Source: SLJM01 sp964415785
Lineage (GTDB): Bacteria > Myxococcota_A > Bradymonadia > Bradymonadales > Bradymonadaceae
DNA: 64,000 nt
Direction: 5' to 3'
Assembly (NCBI GenBank): GCA_964415785.1
Contig: CAYQBU010000001.1
Location: 1-64,000, forward strand
The first letter of the stretch is position 1, and the number at the start of each line of letters is the position of its first letter. The translations under genes were made by a program, and so were the position numbers. Of this stretch, positions 1 to 8,348 are shown one piece after another. The notes under the pieces were generated by a model. The model ran no database searches. It saw only the letters and a program-made list of their open reading frames with translations, and was not told the DNA's origin.

Positions 1-675
1 GTATCCACCGTCGATCTCGCTGACGTCAACTTCGATTCGATCCCAACGATCCGCATCGGGGCAATCCCTGTCCATAAACCGCGTTAAATCCATCGCCGTC
101 CCCGTAAACATCTCGTAATGACCGACCAACTCAAAACTCATCCCCCTCGCCTCGGCGTGCTCCACCACCTCCTGAAATACCTCCTCGTATCCCAGAAGCG
201 TTCGCCCCGGCGCCACGGCATCCACCGCCGCCTGCAGCGAGGACTCATCGCTCAAATCCGTATCCTCTGGAATATCCTGTGCTGACTCCAGCAACCTCAC
301 CCCGTTGCTCCGGTCCTCATCGGCGTCGAGGGTCCACAACAATCGCACCATATTGATCTGACGCCCTAACTCATCGTCCACTCCGCCGGCGACATCCAAC
401 TCCTCCACCACCTCCATCGCCGGTGCGCTGCCGAGCACCACGTCCCCGAGATAAAACGTGATATGATCCCCGCCTCGGTACTGAAACTCTCCGTCCTCGC
501 CGGTGACCCCCTGATGCCTCCCCGCTTCATAGGTCACACCGGACACCGGTTGCAGACCAAAATAGCCGGTCTGCGCGGTGCTCCCACCCTGATCGTCGGA
601 ACAAGCTGCAATCGTAATCGCCCCTACGACCACCGCCATCACTAAGCCTGCGCTCCAGCCACATTTGATTCGCAT
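1..675 (-). CDS. Secreted lipoprotein, C-terminus beyond window edge (partial)
   Basis: An open frame runs on the minus strand from an ATG at 675 to the first base of the window, giving 225 codons with no stop. The N-terminus has two basic residues, a hydrophobic stretch and a lipobox-like ITIAAC, followed by an Asp/Gly-rich stretch, as in outer-membrane lipoproteins. Next comes a segment of about 40 residues (GVTYEAGRHQGVTGEDGEF, then YRGGDHITFYLGDVVLGSA). This resembles the small beta-rich Gly-Val-x-Tyr...Gly-x-Thr...Asp-Gly-x-Phe modules found at the start of many proteobacterial surface lipoproteins. The remainder is acidic and not recognised. Export and lipidation are well supported; function is unknown. 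Confidence 0.8.
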   Translation of the reverse strand, partial: MRIKCGWSAGLVMAVVVGAITIAACSDDQGGSTAQTGYFGLQPVSGVTYEAGRHQGVTGEDGEFQYRGGDHITFYLGDVVLGSAPAMEVVEELDVAGGVDDELGRQINMVRLLWTLDADEDRSNGVRLLESAQDIPEDTDLSDESSLQAAVDAVAPGRTLLGYEEVFQEVVEHAEARGMSFELVGHYEMFTGTAMDLTRFMDRDCPDADRWDRIEVDVSEIDGGY

Positions 676-884
676 GGTCTGCCCTCTCGTTAAAATCAAC
701 CCAGTCCTCTGAGTCTACGCTCCTCCCTCGATCGGGTCAATAACTTTTTACGTTCACAATGAAGGAAAGGTCTTGTCCGCAAAATCCAATTCAGAAGCCG
801 GAGGGGCCATGAACCATTGGGGACCAATTGACGCTGTTCGTTTCACCTGGGATCGGGTAACAAGATGCGTGTTTTTGGAATCGT

Positions 885-901
885 CGAAATTAAAAATTTC
901 G
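885..901. repeat. Perfect AT-rich inverted repeat (7 bp arms, 3-nt loop)
   Basis: CGAAATT AAA AATTTCG is perfectly self-complementary across a 3-base centre. It lies between the two divergent lipoprotein starts, so an operator role is as likely as an RNA hairpin. There is no direct evidence of function. Confidence 0.4.
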
Positions 902-958
902 GGAACTAACCCAGCGTCACGTCGGAGTGTCCGATGATGGCGACCTGGAGAATCAGAG

Positions 959-975
959 CCCAAACGCAGTTTGGG
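959..975 (+). promoter_or_regulatory. Leader hairpin upstream of CARDB lipoprotein
   Basis: CCCAAAC GCA GTTTGGG forms a 7-bp stem with a triloop. It is followed by an A-rich unstructured stretch and then the GTGAGG SD of the gene at 1005. It is probably in the 5' UTR. It could influence translation or mRNA stability; no known riboswitch consensus was recognised. Confidence 0.35.
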
Positions 976-1004
976 AAGAAATAGAAACGAAGTGAGGTAT
1001 CTGA

Positions 1005-3044
1005 ATGAGAGGACTCAATAGTCGATTAAAGCTGGCATCCTATGCCGCGATTTTATTGCTCGTTGGCGCTCTGGCAGGCGTGACCGGCTGTGGAGATGAT
1101 GGCGAATCGGACAGCGGCGGCTTTGACGTCGATGATCTGGCGCTCTCCGGACAGATCCTGGATCTCGACTCCGAGGGCCTGGAATTGGAAAACGACGCCG
1201 GCGAAGTCCTTCAGATTGACGCCGGCGACGACAGTTTCTCCTTCAGTACCGTCTACAGCAAGGGCGAAGACTACGAAGTGACCGTCGCCCAACAGCCGCA
1301 GTCACAGGAGTGCTCGGTGACCCGCGCCACCGGCACCTTCGACGAACGAGACATCACCGATGTGCTCGTCGAATGCGAGACCACCGCCGAATTTCAGGTG
1401 GCCATCAACACCGACGCCAGTGACCTGGTGACCGGGGCCGGCGGCAATATTCGCCTCGTCGCCGAGATCACCAACGAGGGGCAGCTCGACGGGGAGCAAG
1501 AGGTGACGCTCAACATCGAAGACCGCGAAATTGCCACCGAGTCGATCTCCATCGATGGTGGCCGTACCAAAGTCGTGACCCTCACCTGGGAGACCACCCT
1601 CGACGATGTGGGCGACCATATGGCCACCGTCTCTACGGGCGATGATGCGGACGAAGCTCAGGTCACGGTCACCGACCTCGATTATTTTGAAGTTCGAATA
1701 GATACCGAAGAGAGCATGCTCTCTGTGACCGAGCACGACGACGTGGTGGTCGTGGTAGACGTCGAAAACGTCGGCGCTCAGCCGGGAACCCAGGATATCG
1801 AGCTGGCCATCGACGACCACACCGTGGACACCGTTCACTCCCTGGGACTCGACGATGGAGAGGCGATCACGATTTCTCTTCAGTGGACGCCCCAGGCCGA
1901 TGACCGAGGTGAATTCAACGTCGAGGTCAAAAGTGATAACGACACCGACACGGCTACTGCCACCGTCGTCGATGGCGCCTATTTCGACGTCGAGATCGAC
2001 TTCAGCAACAGCCTCCTCCAGATCGCTCCTGACGACACGGCGGAAGTCCTCGCCCATATCACCAATATCGGCGGCGTCGAAGCCACCCAGGACATCGAAT
2101 TGACCGTCGACGGCGATGTCGTCGACACCCACCAAGATCTGGCCCTCGATCCCGAGGACAGCCACACCGTCACCCTTCAATGGGACGGTGACGGCGCCCC
2201 ATCGGGAAGTGTTGCCGCCCAGGTGGCCTCCGACGATACCTCCTCGAGCTTCGTGGTCACCGTCCTTGAACCTGCCTTCTACGGCGTCGATATCGACCTC
2301 TTCGCCAGTGATCTGGAGGTCATTCAGGGCGACATTGCCTATGGGGCCGCCAAGATCACCAACTTCGGACAGGTCACGGGAGAGCAAGATGTCCAATTGT
2401 CTATCGACGGCGATGTCGTCGACACCGTCCACGACTTCCAAGTCGCTCCCGGATCGGTGGAAACCGTGATGCTGGAGTGGGACACCACCGACGCCGGTGG
2501 AACCTACGACGCCATCATCGCCACCGATGATGACGACGACTCCTTTAGCATCTTCGTCGAAGACAATTGTTCGGCCCTCGCCGAGATCGGTGATGAATGC
2601 GTCGGTGGCAGCTATTATGCCGGTGACTTCAATGACGTCGCCTACTACACCACGGAGACCAGCGCCGGTGGAGGCGCGGGCTTCAAATACGCCCAGGGAA
2701 GTAGCGATTCCGGTGCTGAGAGTCAGACCGATGGATGGGGCAACACCGTCACCCTCATCAATCAAACGGACTCCGGCGCCCCCTACGAAGCCGCGGAGGC
2801 TTGCGCCGACCTCGACGCTCATGGCCACCAGGACTGGTTTTTGCCCGCCATCCACGAGCTTGAGGCCACGATTGGCGAACATCGCGACATCCTACCCAAC
2901 GTCGAAGCCGTCTCCCATTGGTCTTCTACAGGCAACAATCCGCCCAATGACCACGTCGCCTACGGACAAAATATGGACACGGGCAGTAGCTTCGGTACCA
3001 GTAAGACCTCTGAGAACGCCGTCCGTTGTGTGCGAACGGACTAA
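1005..3044 (+). CDS. Lipoprotein with four CARDB-type repeats and C-terminal Lcl/DUF1566 domain
   Basis: This is a 679-aa protein with a lipoprotein signal peptide (Cys about residue 29, lipobox VTGC). After a short acidic N-terminal domain come four repeats of about 95-100 residues (roughly 130-520). Each follows the pattern F-x-V-x-I-D...N-x-G...G-x-Q-x-V-x-L...L-x-W, typical of CARDB cell-adhesion modules. The last 150 residues start with the pattern IGDECVGGSYYAGDF and contain WFLPAIHELEA, the hallmark of the DUF1566/Lcl domain, which is linked to collagen-like or surface binding. The start is chosen from the SD (GTGAGG) and the signal peptide. A strong terminator follows the stop, so it is probably monocistronic. 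A surface adhesin or receptor role is inferred. Confidence 0.85.
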   Translation: MRGLNSRLKLASYAAILLLVGALAGVTGCGDDGESDSGGFDVDDLALSGQILDLDSEGLELENDAGEVLQIDAGDDSFSFSTVYSKGEDYEVTVAQQPQSQECSVTRATGTFDERDITDVLVECETTAEFQVAINTDASDLVTGAGGNIRLVAEITNEGQLDGEQEVTLNIEDREIATESISIDGGRTKVVTLTWETTLDDVGDHMATVSTGDDADEAQVTVTDLDYFEVRIDTEESMLSVTEHDDVVVVVDVENVGAQPGTQDIELAIDDHTVDTVHSLGLDDGEAITISLQWTPQADDRGEFNVEVKSDNDTDTATATVVDGAYFDVEIDFSNSLLQIAPDDTAEVLAHITNIGGVEATQDIELTVDGDVVDTHQDLALDPEDSHTVTLQWDGDGAPSGSVAAQVASDDTSSSFVVTVLEPAFYGVDIDLFASDLEVIQGDIAYGAAKITNFGQVTGEQDVQLSIDGDVVDTVHDFQVAPGSVETVMLEWDTTDAGGTYDAIIATDDDDDSFSIFVEDNCSALAEIGDECVGGSYYAGDFNDVAYYTTETSAGGGAGFKYAQGSSDSGAESQTDGWGNTVTLINQTDSGAPYEAAEACADLDAHGHQDWFLPAIHELEATIGEHRDILPNVEAVSHWSSTGNNPPNDHVAYGQNMDTGSSFGTSKTSENAVRCVRTD

Positions 3045-3070
3045 GCCTCATGGATTGAGCTAGAAAGGCG

Positions 3071-3102
3071 ATGGCGAGCGCTTCTTGGGGGGCGCTCGCC
3101 AT
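3071..3102 (+). terminator. Rho-independent-type terminator after CARDB lipoprotein
   Basis: An 11-bp perfect GC-rich stem pairs ATGGCGAGCGC (3071-3081) with GCGCTCGCCAT (3092-3102) around a 10-nt loop. A T-rich tail (TTCTATTTC) follows. It lies 27 nt after the stop of the lipoprotein gene. Confidence 0.8.
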
Positions 3103-3225
3103 TTCTATTTCTCCACGACGCCATCGACGATTGATGGGCTGGCCCGAAACGCTCCCACTTGCAACGCCTTGCCCAAATCACCAGAATACAGAGGCCCCGT
3201 TGATTGCCCCTGCAAGGACTCCTCG

Positions 3226-4446
3226 ATGCCCTCCTTTTCTCGCTTCACCCTCCTCTCACTGGCGATCCTCCTCATCGCCCAGATCACGGCCTGCGCCGAC
3301 CCCAACCCCCCTGCTCAACCCAATAATAATTCGAACAACTCGGATCCCAATAATAACAACCCCAATAATAATGACTCCAATGGTCCTTCCCCTGATGCCC
3401 TGGACGCCGACGCCTACTTTTCGTTGCCCGGCACCGACGATCCCGATGAATCACTCCAGCATCGAATCGTCGACCTCATCGACGACGTGCCCGACGACGC
3501 CGAACTCCGCGGTGCCTTCTTCTCCTTTAGCCGGGTGGAAACCGCCGAGGCCCTGATCGCCGCCCACCAGCGCGGCGTCGATATTCGACTCGTCGTCGGC
3601 AATAACAACCGCTTCAGCAGTGGCTCGTATAACGACGCCGTCCAGCTGCTCATCGACCAGCTCGGCAACCGCGTTCATATTTGCACCTCAGAGGGCTCGG
3701 AAGGCGGCTGCATTGGCTCCAATATCCAGCACAATAAATTTTTGACCATCTCCGAGATCGGCGACGGCTCCACCGATATCGTCGCCCAAACCTCGGGAAA
3801 TATCACCAACGCCCAGCCCCAAGATTTCGATAACCTCGTCATCCTTCGCGGCGACAGCGCCATCTTCCAGGGCTATCGCGACTACTGGTCACACCTCAAC
3901 GATGAGCAACCCTCCTTCGACCACGCCATCGAAGGCGATGAGCGGACGCAAGCCTTCTTCTTTCCCGTCGAATTCAGCGTCGGTGACGTCGTGCGCGACC
4001 TGGTCGCCGATATCGATTGCGCCGATGGTGGCCACATCTACGTGGCCATGGCCTTCTTTACCGACGCCCGCAATAGCCTCGCCGAAAACCTCCGCGACCG
4101 CCACCGCGAGGGCTGCGATCTCAGCCTCGTCCTCGGCGAAGACAACTCCATCGACTCCCCGGGCTCCGACATCACCGATATTCTCTACACCGACGGCATT
4201 GAAGTCGCCCTTTTTCCCGACGGTCAGCGCCCCCAGGTCCACTCCAAATACATGCTCTTCGACGGGGTGACCTTCCAGGGCACACCCGATACCCAGGCCG
4301 TGATCACCGGATCCCATAACTATAGCTTCTCGGCGCTCTTCAACAACGACGAGGCCATCCTTAAACTAAAAGACGCCGACCTCACCGACGCCTTTGTCGA
4401 CAACTTCGAGCACGTCTTTAACGCCGCCAACCCCGTCCACCCCTGA
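3226..4446 (+). CDS. Phospholipase D-like lipoprotein
   Basis: A 406-aa lipoprotein. The signal peptide ends in a lipobox (QITAC), followed by an Asn-rich linker. Two PLD-type half-sites are visible. The first is H-N-K-F-L-T-I-S with a following S-G-N-I; the Asp of the HxK(x)4D motif is replaced by Ser. The second is H-S-K-Y-M-L-F-D with a downstream GSHNYS, a complete HKD motif. PLD-fold enzymes act on phosphodiesters with the two His residues paired. Both His and Lys residues are kept here, so activity is plausible. The substrate could be lipid or nucleic acid and is unknown. The open frame extends 47 codons upstream, but only the ATG at 3226 gives a signal peptide. Anchored in the envelope. 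Confidence 0.85.
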   Translation: MPSFSRFTLLSLAILLIAQITACADPNPPAQPNNNSNNSDPNNNNPNNNDSNGPSPDALDADAYFSLPGTDDPDESLQHRIVDLIDDVPDDAELRGAFFSFSRVETAEALIAAHQRGVDIRLVVGNNNRFSSGSYNDAVQLLIDQLGNRVHICTSEGSEGGCIGSNIQHNKFLTISEIGDGSTDIVAQTSGNITNAQPQDFDNLVILRGDSAIFQGYRDYWSHLNDEQPSFDHAIEGDERTQAFFFPVEFSVGDVVRDLVADIDCADGGHIYVAMAFFTDARNSLAENLRDRHREGCDLSLVLGEDNSIDSPGSDITDILYTDGIEVALFPDGQRPQVHSKYMLFDGVTFQGTPDTQAVITGSHNYSFSALFNNDEAILKLKDADLTDAFVDNFEHVFNAANPVHP

Positions 4447-4461
4447 GAGCACACGCGCTGC

Positions 4462-5223
4462 TCAATCCACGACCCACACCACCTGGCCGGCCACCTCTCC
4501 GCGCCTCATCTCCGTGCCATAGAGCCGCGACACCACCTCTTCTTGGAGCACTTGATCGGGTTCTCCGTCCACCAGCACCACTCCCCGGTGAAGGGCCACC
4601 ACCCGATCGAAATAGCGGTGCACCAACCCCAGATCGTGGAGTACTGCCACCGCCGCTTTTTCCCCCTCCACGTGGGCCCTCACCGCTCCCAGGGTGCTCT
4701 TTTGATGGCGCATATCGAGGCTCGCCGTCGGCTCGTCGAGTAACCACAGATCGCTTCCCCCCACCATCGCCCGCGCCAACAGTACGCGCTGCATCTCCCC
4801 TCCGCTCAACCCCGCAATCGAACGCTCCTTGAATGGCCCCATCTCCAGCACCTCCAGGGCCCGCTCCGCCTCCTCGATATCCTCTCTGGTTGGCACCAGA
4901 CGCCGCGACCCGGCGTATAGCCCCATGAGGACGCACTCCAGGACTGTAAAACTAAATGACTGGGGCGCCGCCTGGGGCACCACTGCCACCTCTTGAGCCA
5001 CCTCGCGTCGCGACCAATCTCCCATCCGGCGCCCCTTGAGCCGCACCTCTCCCCTCTCGGCCTCCAGTACGCCGCTGAGCACCTTCAGCAACGTCGTCTT
5101 TCCCGCTCCATTGGGGCCCACGATCGCCACCGCCTCCCCAGGGCCCACCTCCAGATCGATGCCCTTGAGAACCTCTTCATTGCCATACCCCACTGCAATG
5201 GACGATGCCTCTAGCCAACTCAT
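4462..5223 (-). CDS. btuD: ABC importer ATP-binding protein, FecE/BtuD type
   Basis: A 253-aa ATPase of a cobalamin/iron-chelate importer. It shows Walker A GPNGAGKTT (about 36-44), a Q-loop in VVPQAAPQ, the signature LSGGEMQR, Walker B LWLLDEP and the switch His in VLHD. Members of this family energise uptake with a FecCD-type permease, encoded directly upstream. The ATG at 5223 lies 1 nt after the permease stop (TGAGATG), suggesting translational coupling. An alternative ATG at 5238 has no SD. The ligand is judged from the binding protein and could be cobalamin, cobinamide or a siderophore. Confidence 0.85.
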   Translation of the reverse strand: MSWLEASSIAVGYGNEEVLKGIDLEVGPGEAVAIVGPNGAGKTTLLKVLSGVLEAERGEVRLKGRRMGDWSRREVAQEVAVVPQAAPQSFSFTVLECVLMGLYAGSRRLVPTREDIEEAERALEVLEMGPFKERSIAGLSGGEMQRVLLARAMVGGSDLWLLDEPTASLDMRHQKSTLGAVRAHVEGEKAAVAVLHDLGLVHRYFDRVVALHRGVVLVDGEPDQVLQEEVVSRLYGTEMRRGEVAGQVVWVVD

Positions 5224-5224
5224 C

Positions 5225-6268
5225 TCACCACCCCGCATCGCGCTGAAGTGAGCGCCACAAAAAATAGATAAAAACCGGCGCTCCGATCAGCGACGTGATC
5301 ACCCCGACGGGCAACACTGTCCCCAGCACCCCGAAGCTTCCCCTGGCCACCACGTCGGCGCAGCTCAAAAAAGCGGCTCCCCCGAAGGCACAGGCCGGGA
5401 TCAGCACCCGGTGGTCCGGCCCCACCACCAGCCGTATCGCATGGGGCACCACCAGCCCTACGAATCCAATGATCCCCGAAAAGGCCACCGCCACCGCCAC
5501 CGCCAGACTGGCCACCACCACCGTCACCAGCCTCACCCGCCCCACCTCGATCCCCAGATAGGCCGCGTCCTCTTCGCCCAGTGACAGCGCATTCAAATCC
5601 ACGGCATGGCGGTAGATCACGGCGATACATACCACCATCACCACCGCCACAGACGCCATCGTCTGGCCCCCGATCCCCTCCACCGCCAATGCTCCCATTA
5701 AATAAAATAGAATTTCCTGAGCCTGACGGGCGGTCACCACACTCTGAATAAACATGATCAACGAGGCGGCAAAGGCATTGACGATCACCCCCGTCAACAG
5801 CAGCACATAGGTCGACGCCCGCCCCGGCGGCGTCCAGCGCGCCACCCCGAAGATCACCGCCAGCGCTCCCATCGCTCCCACAAAGGCCCCCACCGGCGTC
5901 CCCAGAGCCATACCCAGCCCCGCCGTCCCCAGCACCAGCATCAATGTCCCGCCCAACGCCGCCCCTCCCGAGATCCCCAGGATATAGGGGTCGGCCAGTG
6001 GATTTCTCAGCACCGCCTGAAAAACGGCACCTCCCACGGCCAGCGCCGCCCCCACCAGACCGGCAAAAACCACCCTCGGCAGCCGCGCCTGCTCCACAAT
6101 CGACGCTTCTGCGGCCGTCAACTCCCCGCCCAACCACCGCCTGACCAGATCCCACCCGCCCAGATCGCTACTCCCCACCATTAACCCCATAATCGCGGTA
6201 ATGACCCACAACCCCAGGGTGATCGCCGCCACCCCCAGGATCTTTTGCTTCGTCACCACCCGGCGCAT
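5225..6268 (-). CDS. btuC: ABC importer permease, FecCD/BtuC family
   Basis: A 347-aa multi-pass inner membrane permease with about ten hydrophobic segments. It carries family signatures including PLADPYILGISGGAALGGT and FVGLVVPHAIRLVVGPDHR. The latter is the coupling-helix region that contacts the ATPase. It forms a dimer with two BtuD-type ATPases and receives ligand from the periplasmic binding protein. The ATG at 6268 overlaps the stop of the binding-protein gene (TGATG) and has an AGGGGA SD; a GTG three bases upstream is too close to the SD. It is the middle gene of a three-gene importer operon. Confidence 0.87.
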   Translation of the reverse strand: MRRVVTKQKILGVAAITLGLWVITAIMGLMVGSSDLGGWDLVRRWLGGELTAAEASIVEQARLPRVVFAGLVGAALAVGGAVFQAVLRNPLADPYILGISGGAALGGTLMLVLGTAGLGMALGTPVGAFVGAMGALAVIFGVARWTPPGRASTYVLLLTGVIVNAFAASLIMFIQSVVTARQAQEILFYLMGALAVEGIGGQTMASVAVVMVVCIAVIYRHAVDLNALSLGEEDAAYLGIEVGRVRLVTVVVASLAVAVAVAFSGIIGFVGLVVPHAIRLVVGPDHRVLIPACAFGGAAFLSCADVVARGSFGVLGTVLPVGVITSLIGAPVFIYFLWRSLQRDAGW

Positions 6269-7209
6269 CACTCTCCCCTTAACTCCGCCGCCACCAGGCC
6301 CAGCGCTTCCGGAAGCCGCGGCCCTGGGCGCATCATCAGGGGGTCATCGATATGTACGACCCGTCCCTGACGCACCGCCTCAATCGCCTCATAGCGCTCC
6401 CAATAATCCAACGCTCCCTGACCCAACTTTACGTCTACCACCACCTGCGGATCGGCGGCGATGATGGCCTCCATATCCAGCACTGGATAGGCTCCCACAT
6501 CTTGGCCCAATGCATTCTCCATCCCCAACAATTTCAAGATCTCCTCCCCAAAGGTCCCCGGCCCCGCCGCCACCACCGGGTCTCGATCGTAGACCATCAA
6601 CGCCCGCTTACCATTGGCGTCCAATACCTTCCGCAACGCCGCCGTCTCCTCATCGAGGGCTCGCTCAAAATCCCCCACCAATTCCCCGGCCTTCTCCTCT
6701 GCCCCCAACCACGCGCCAATTTGCTCAATCCCCCGCTTGATCTCCTCGATATCGTCCATCGATACAAACCCATAGGCCACACCGGCGGAGTCCAGACTTC
6801 CCAACATCCGGTGGTCGGCACCATCGACCACCCCCAAAACCACGTCCGGCTCCTGAGCCAGAATCGCCTCGTAGTCCGGATCCAACATTCCCCCCACCGT
6901 AGTGATCAACTCCACCTCACGGGGCCAATCGCAATAGCGCGTCACCCCCACCACCTCTTCTCCATAGCCCAGCTCAAAGAGTACCTCCGTGATATTGGGC
7001 GCCATCGATACGATGCGATCCACTTCATCGGGCCACTCCTCACTTCGATAGAGATCTTCGTCTCCCAACTCTTTGGCCAGTTCGTCGCTCTCCTCTTCGA
7101 CCGATGCCTCCCCATCGGGCTCGACCTCATCATTGCGTTCACAGCCCACTGCCATCACCAACACCAGGCCCGCAATCGCCAGGCCCAACCACCATCGTTT
7201 CACCTTCAT
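6268..7209 (-). CDS. btuF: Periplasmic ligand-binding lipoprotein, BtuF-like
   Basis: A 313-aa class III substrate-binding protein. The signal peptide ends in a lipobox (VMAVGC), followed by an acidic linker of about 35 residues. The mature part opens with RIVSMAPNITEVLFELG and VVGVTRYCDWP, which closely match the cobalamin-binding BtuF family rather than ferric-siderophore proteins. GGMLDPDYEAILAQEPDVVL is also characteristic. The ATG at 7209 has a GGAG SD six bases upstream; the in-frame ATG at 7221 does not. It is the first gene of the importer operon. No cobalamin riboswitch was recognised in the 195-base gap upstream. Corrinoid uptake is the best call; other metal chelates are possible. 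Confidence 0.82.
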   Translation of the reverse strand: MKVKRWWLGLAIAGLVLVMAVGCERNDEVEPDGEASVEEESDELAKELGDEDLYRSEEWPDEVDRIVSMAPNITEVLFELGYGEEVVGVTRYCDWPREVELITTVGGMLDPDYEAILAQEPDVVLGVVDGADHRMLGSLDSAGVAYGFVSMDDIEEIKRGIEQIGAWLGAEEKAGELVGDFERALDEETAALRKVLDANGKRALMVYDRDPVVAAGPGTFGEEILKLLGMENALGQDVGAYPVLDMEAIIAADPQVVVDVKLGQGALDYWERYEAIEAVRQGRVVHIDDPLMMRPGPRLPEALGLVAAELRGE

Positions 7210-7404
7210 CTTTGACTCCATGGCATCATCAACTTCCTATCGCACAGGCACCAAGATCGAGTACACCTCATCTGGCCCCCGTTCAACCATCACCCTGACC
7301 CACCGCAGGCTGCTCCCCCCTACTCCTTCGGAGTTGGCAAATGCCTCATGCCCCTTTAAAATACATATACGATTCCTTCCCACTCACCTGCTCGAGGATT
7401 GCCA

Positions 7405-8337
7405 ATGGCCAATGACGCTCCGTCAGCCAGCGAGATCGATGCCAAGCTCCAGCAATTGGAAAAGCGCATCGACACCCTCAAGCGCCGCTACGAGCGCTAT
7501 TTCCTCGGCATCGATCAAAAGCCACCCCGCAATATGCGCAAGCAGGTGTTTCGCGAAGTCATGGAGTTGCAAAACACCTATATCTCCAATACCGCCCAGC
7601 GCTTCCAGCTTCGCACCCTGGTGCAAAAATTCAACACCAATAAGACCCGCTGGAACCGCATCCTTCGCCAGATCGAACAGGGCACCTACATCCGCGATCG
7701 CAAGCGCGCTGAACGGCGCAAACAAAAACGCCGCCGCGAACGCGAAAAGCAACCTCAAGCCAATAAAAACGACCAGGGGGCCATCGAGCTCAACGCCGAC
7801 GATGACTTCATTGAGGACCTCCAGGAAATCGACATGGAGGAGGTCTTCAATTCCCCCAAAGAACCCCAACAACCGGGCCACCCCAACGAGCCTCGACGGG
7901 CCAATGAGCCTCGCCCCTCATCCGCCTCTCAACCGACGAGTTCTCCCCCGCGCTCGAGCGCCGACAGAGAGCGCATCAAGAAGCAGCGCCTCGCCGAAAT
8001 CCAGCGAAAACTTGGACTCTCCGGCAGCGACGCCAGCCCCTCCAACCCCTCTTCCTCATCGACCAAAAAATCCTCGCCCTCAACGCCCAATCGGCCCCAG
8101 AGACCCCAGAAGCGCCAGGGCCCGTCCAAAAAACATAACAAAGACCGCAAACCCCTGACCAAACGCCAGAAAAAGCTCAAGAAGCTTCAGCGAAACCTCA
8201 ACCGAAAATCCTCCGACAAGAGCGCTCCATCGAAGCGTCAACCCCGGCGTTCTTCATCCAAGAAGCGCCCCCGCCAAAACTCCTCCGGCCGTCGCGTCGT
8301 CCGACGATCTCAGTCTTCTCCCTCCAAAGACGACTGA
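7405..8337 (+). CDS. Conserved coiled-coil protein with long basic tail
   Basis: A 310-aa protein with no signal peptide. Residues 1-105 are a charged helical domain (KRIDTLKRRYERYFLGID, then KQVFREVMELQN, then RFQLRTLVQKFNTNKTRW). I recognise this as a conserved pattern in Myxococcota-type proteins without an assigned function. The rest is low complexity: an acidic patch near 120-150 (DDDFIEDLQEIDMEEVF), then Pro/Ser/Arg/Lys-rich sequence and a very basic C-terminus suited to nucleic-acid or ribosome contact. The ATG at 7405 has a GAGG SD; an in-frame TTG two codons earlier is less likely. It is divergent from the importer operon and convergent with hflX (11-nt gap). Confidence 0.75.
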   Translation: MANDAPSASEIDAKLQQLEKRIDTLKRRYERYFLGIDQKPPRNMRKQVFREVMELQNTYISNTAQRFQLRTLVQKFNTNKTRWNRILRQIEQGTYIRDRKRAERRKQKRRREREKQPQANKNDQGAIELNADDDFIEDLQEIDMEEVFNSPKEPQQPGHPNEPRRANEPRPSSASQPTSSPPRSSADRERIKKQRLAEIQRKLGLSGSDASPSNPSSSSTKKSSPSTPNRPQRPQKRQGPSKKHNKDRKPLTKRQKKLKKLQRNLNRKSSDKSAPSKRQPRRSSSKKRPRQNSSGRRVVRRSQSSPSKDD

Positions 8338-8348
8338 GCAGGTCCCGC

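Larger units (their letters stand above)
676..1004. other. Divergent intergenic region with two small hairpins
   Basis: This is 329 bases between two divergent lipoprotein genes. It holds two perfect 7-bp inverted repeats with 3-nt loops, at 885-901 (AT-rich) and 959-975. The second ends about 30 nt before the ATG at 1005. A GTGAGG SD sits just upstream of that ATG. A 69-codon open frame on the minus strand (754-963) has no SD and no protein-like composition and is not called. The hairpins could be operators or leader structure; neither has a T run. Confidence 0.5.

Noticed and set aside
754..963. 69-codon minus-strand frame between divergent lipoprotein genes
   Set aside because: It has no SD, no protein-like composition, and spans the two hairpins.
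1302..2882. 526-codon minus-strand frame over the CARDB lipoprotein
   Set aside because: It is a composition shadow of a repetitive Asp/Val-rich gene; Gly/Val/Asp-rich text without domain or SD. The same applies to 33662-35260 and 45273-46649.
7222..7404. Cobalamin riboswitch upstream of the BtuF-like gene
   Set aside because: The minus-strand leader has no B12-box-like sequence and no expected core pairing. The one hairpin (7322-7334) is only 5 bp with a 3-nt loop.
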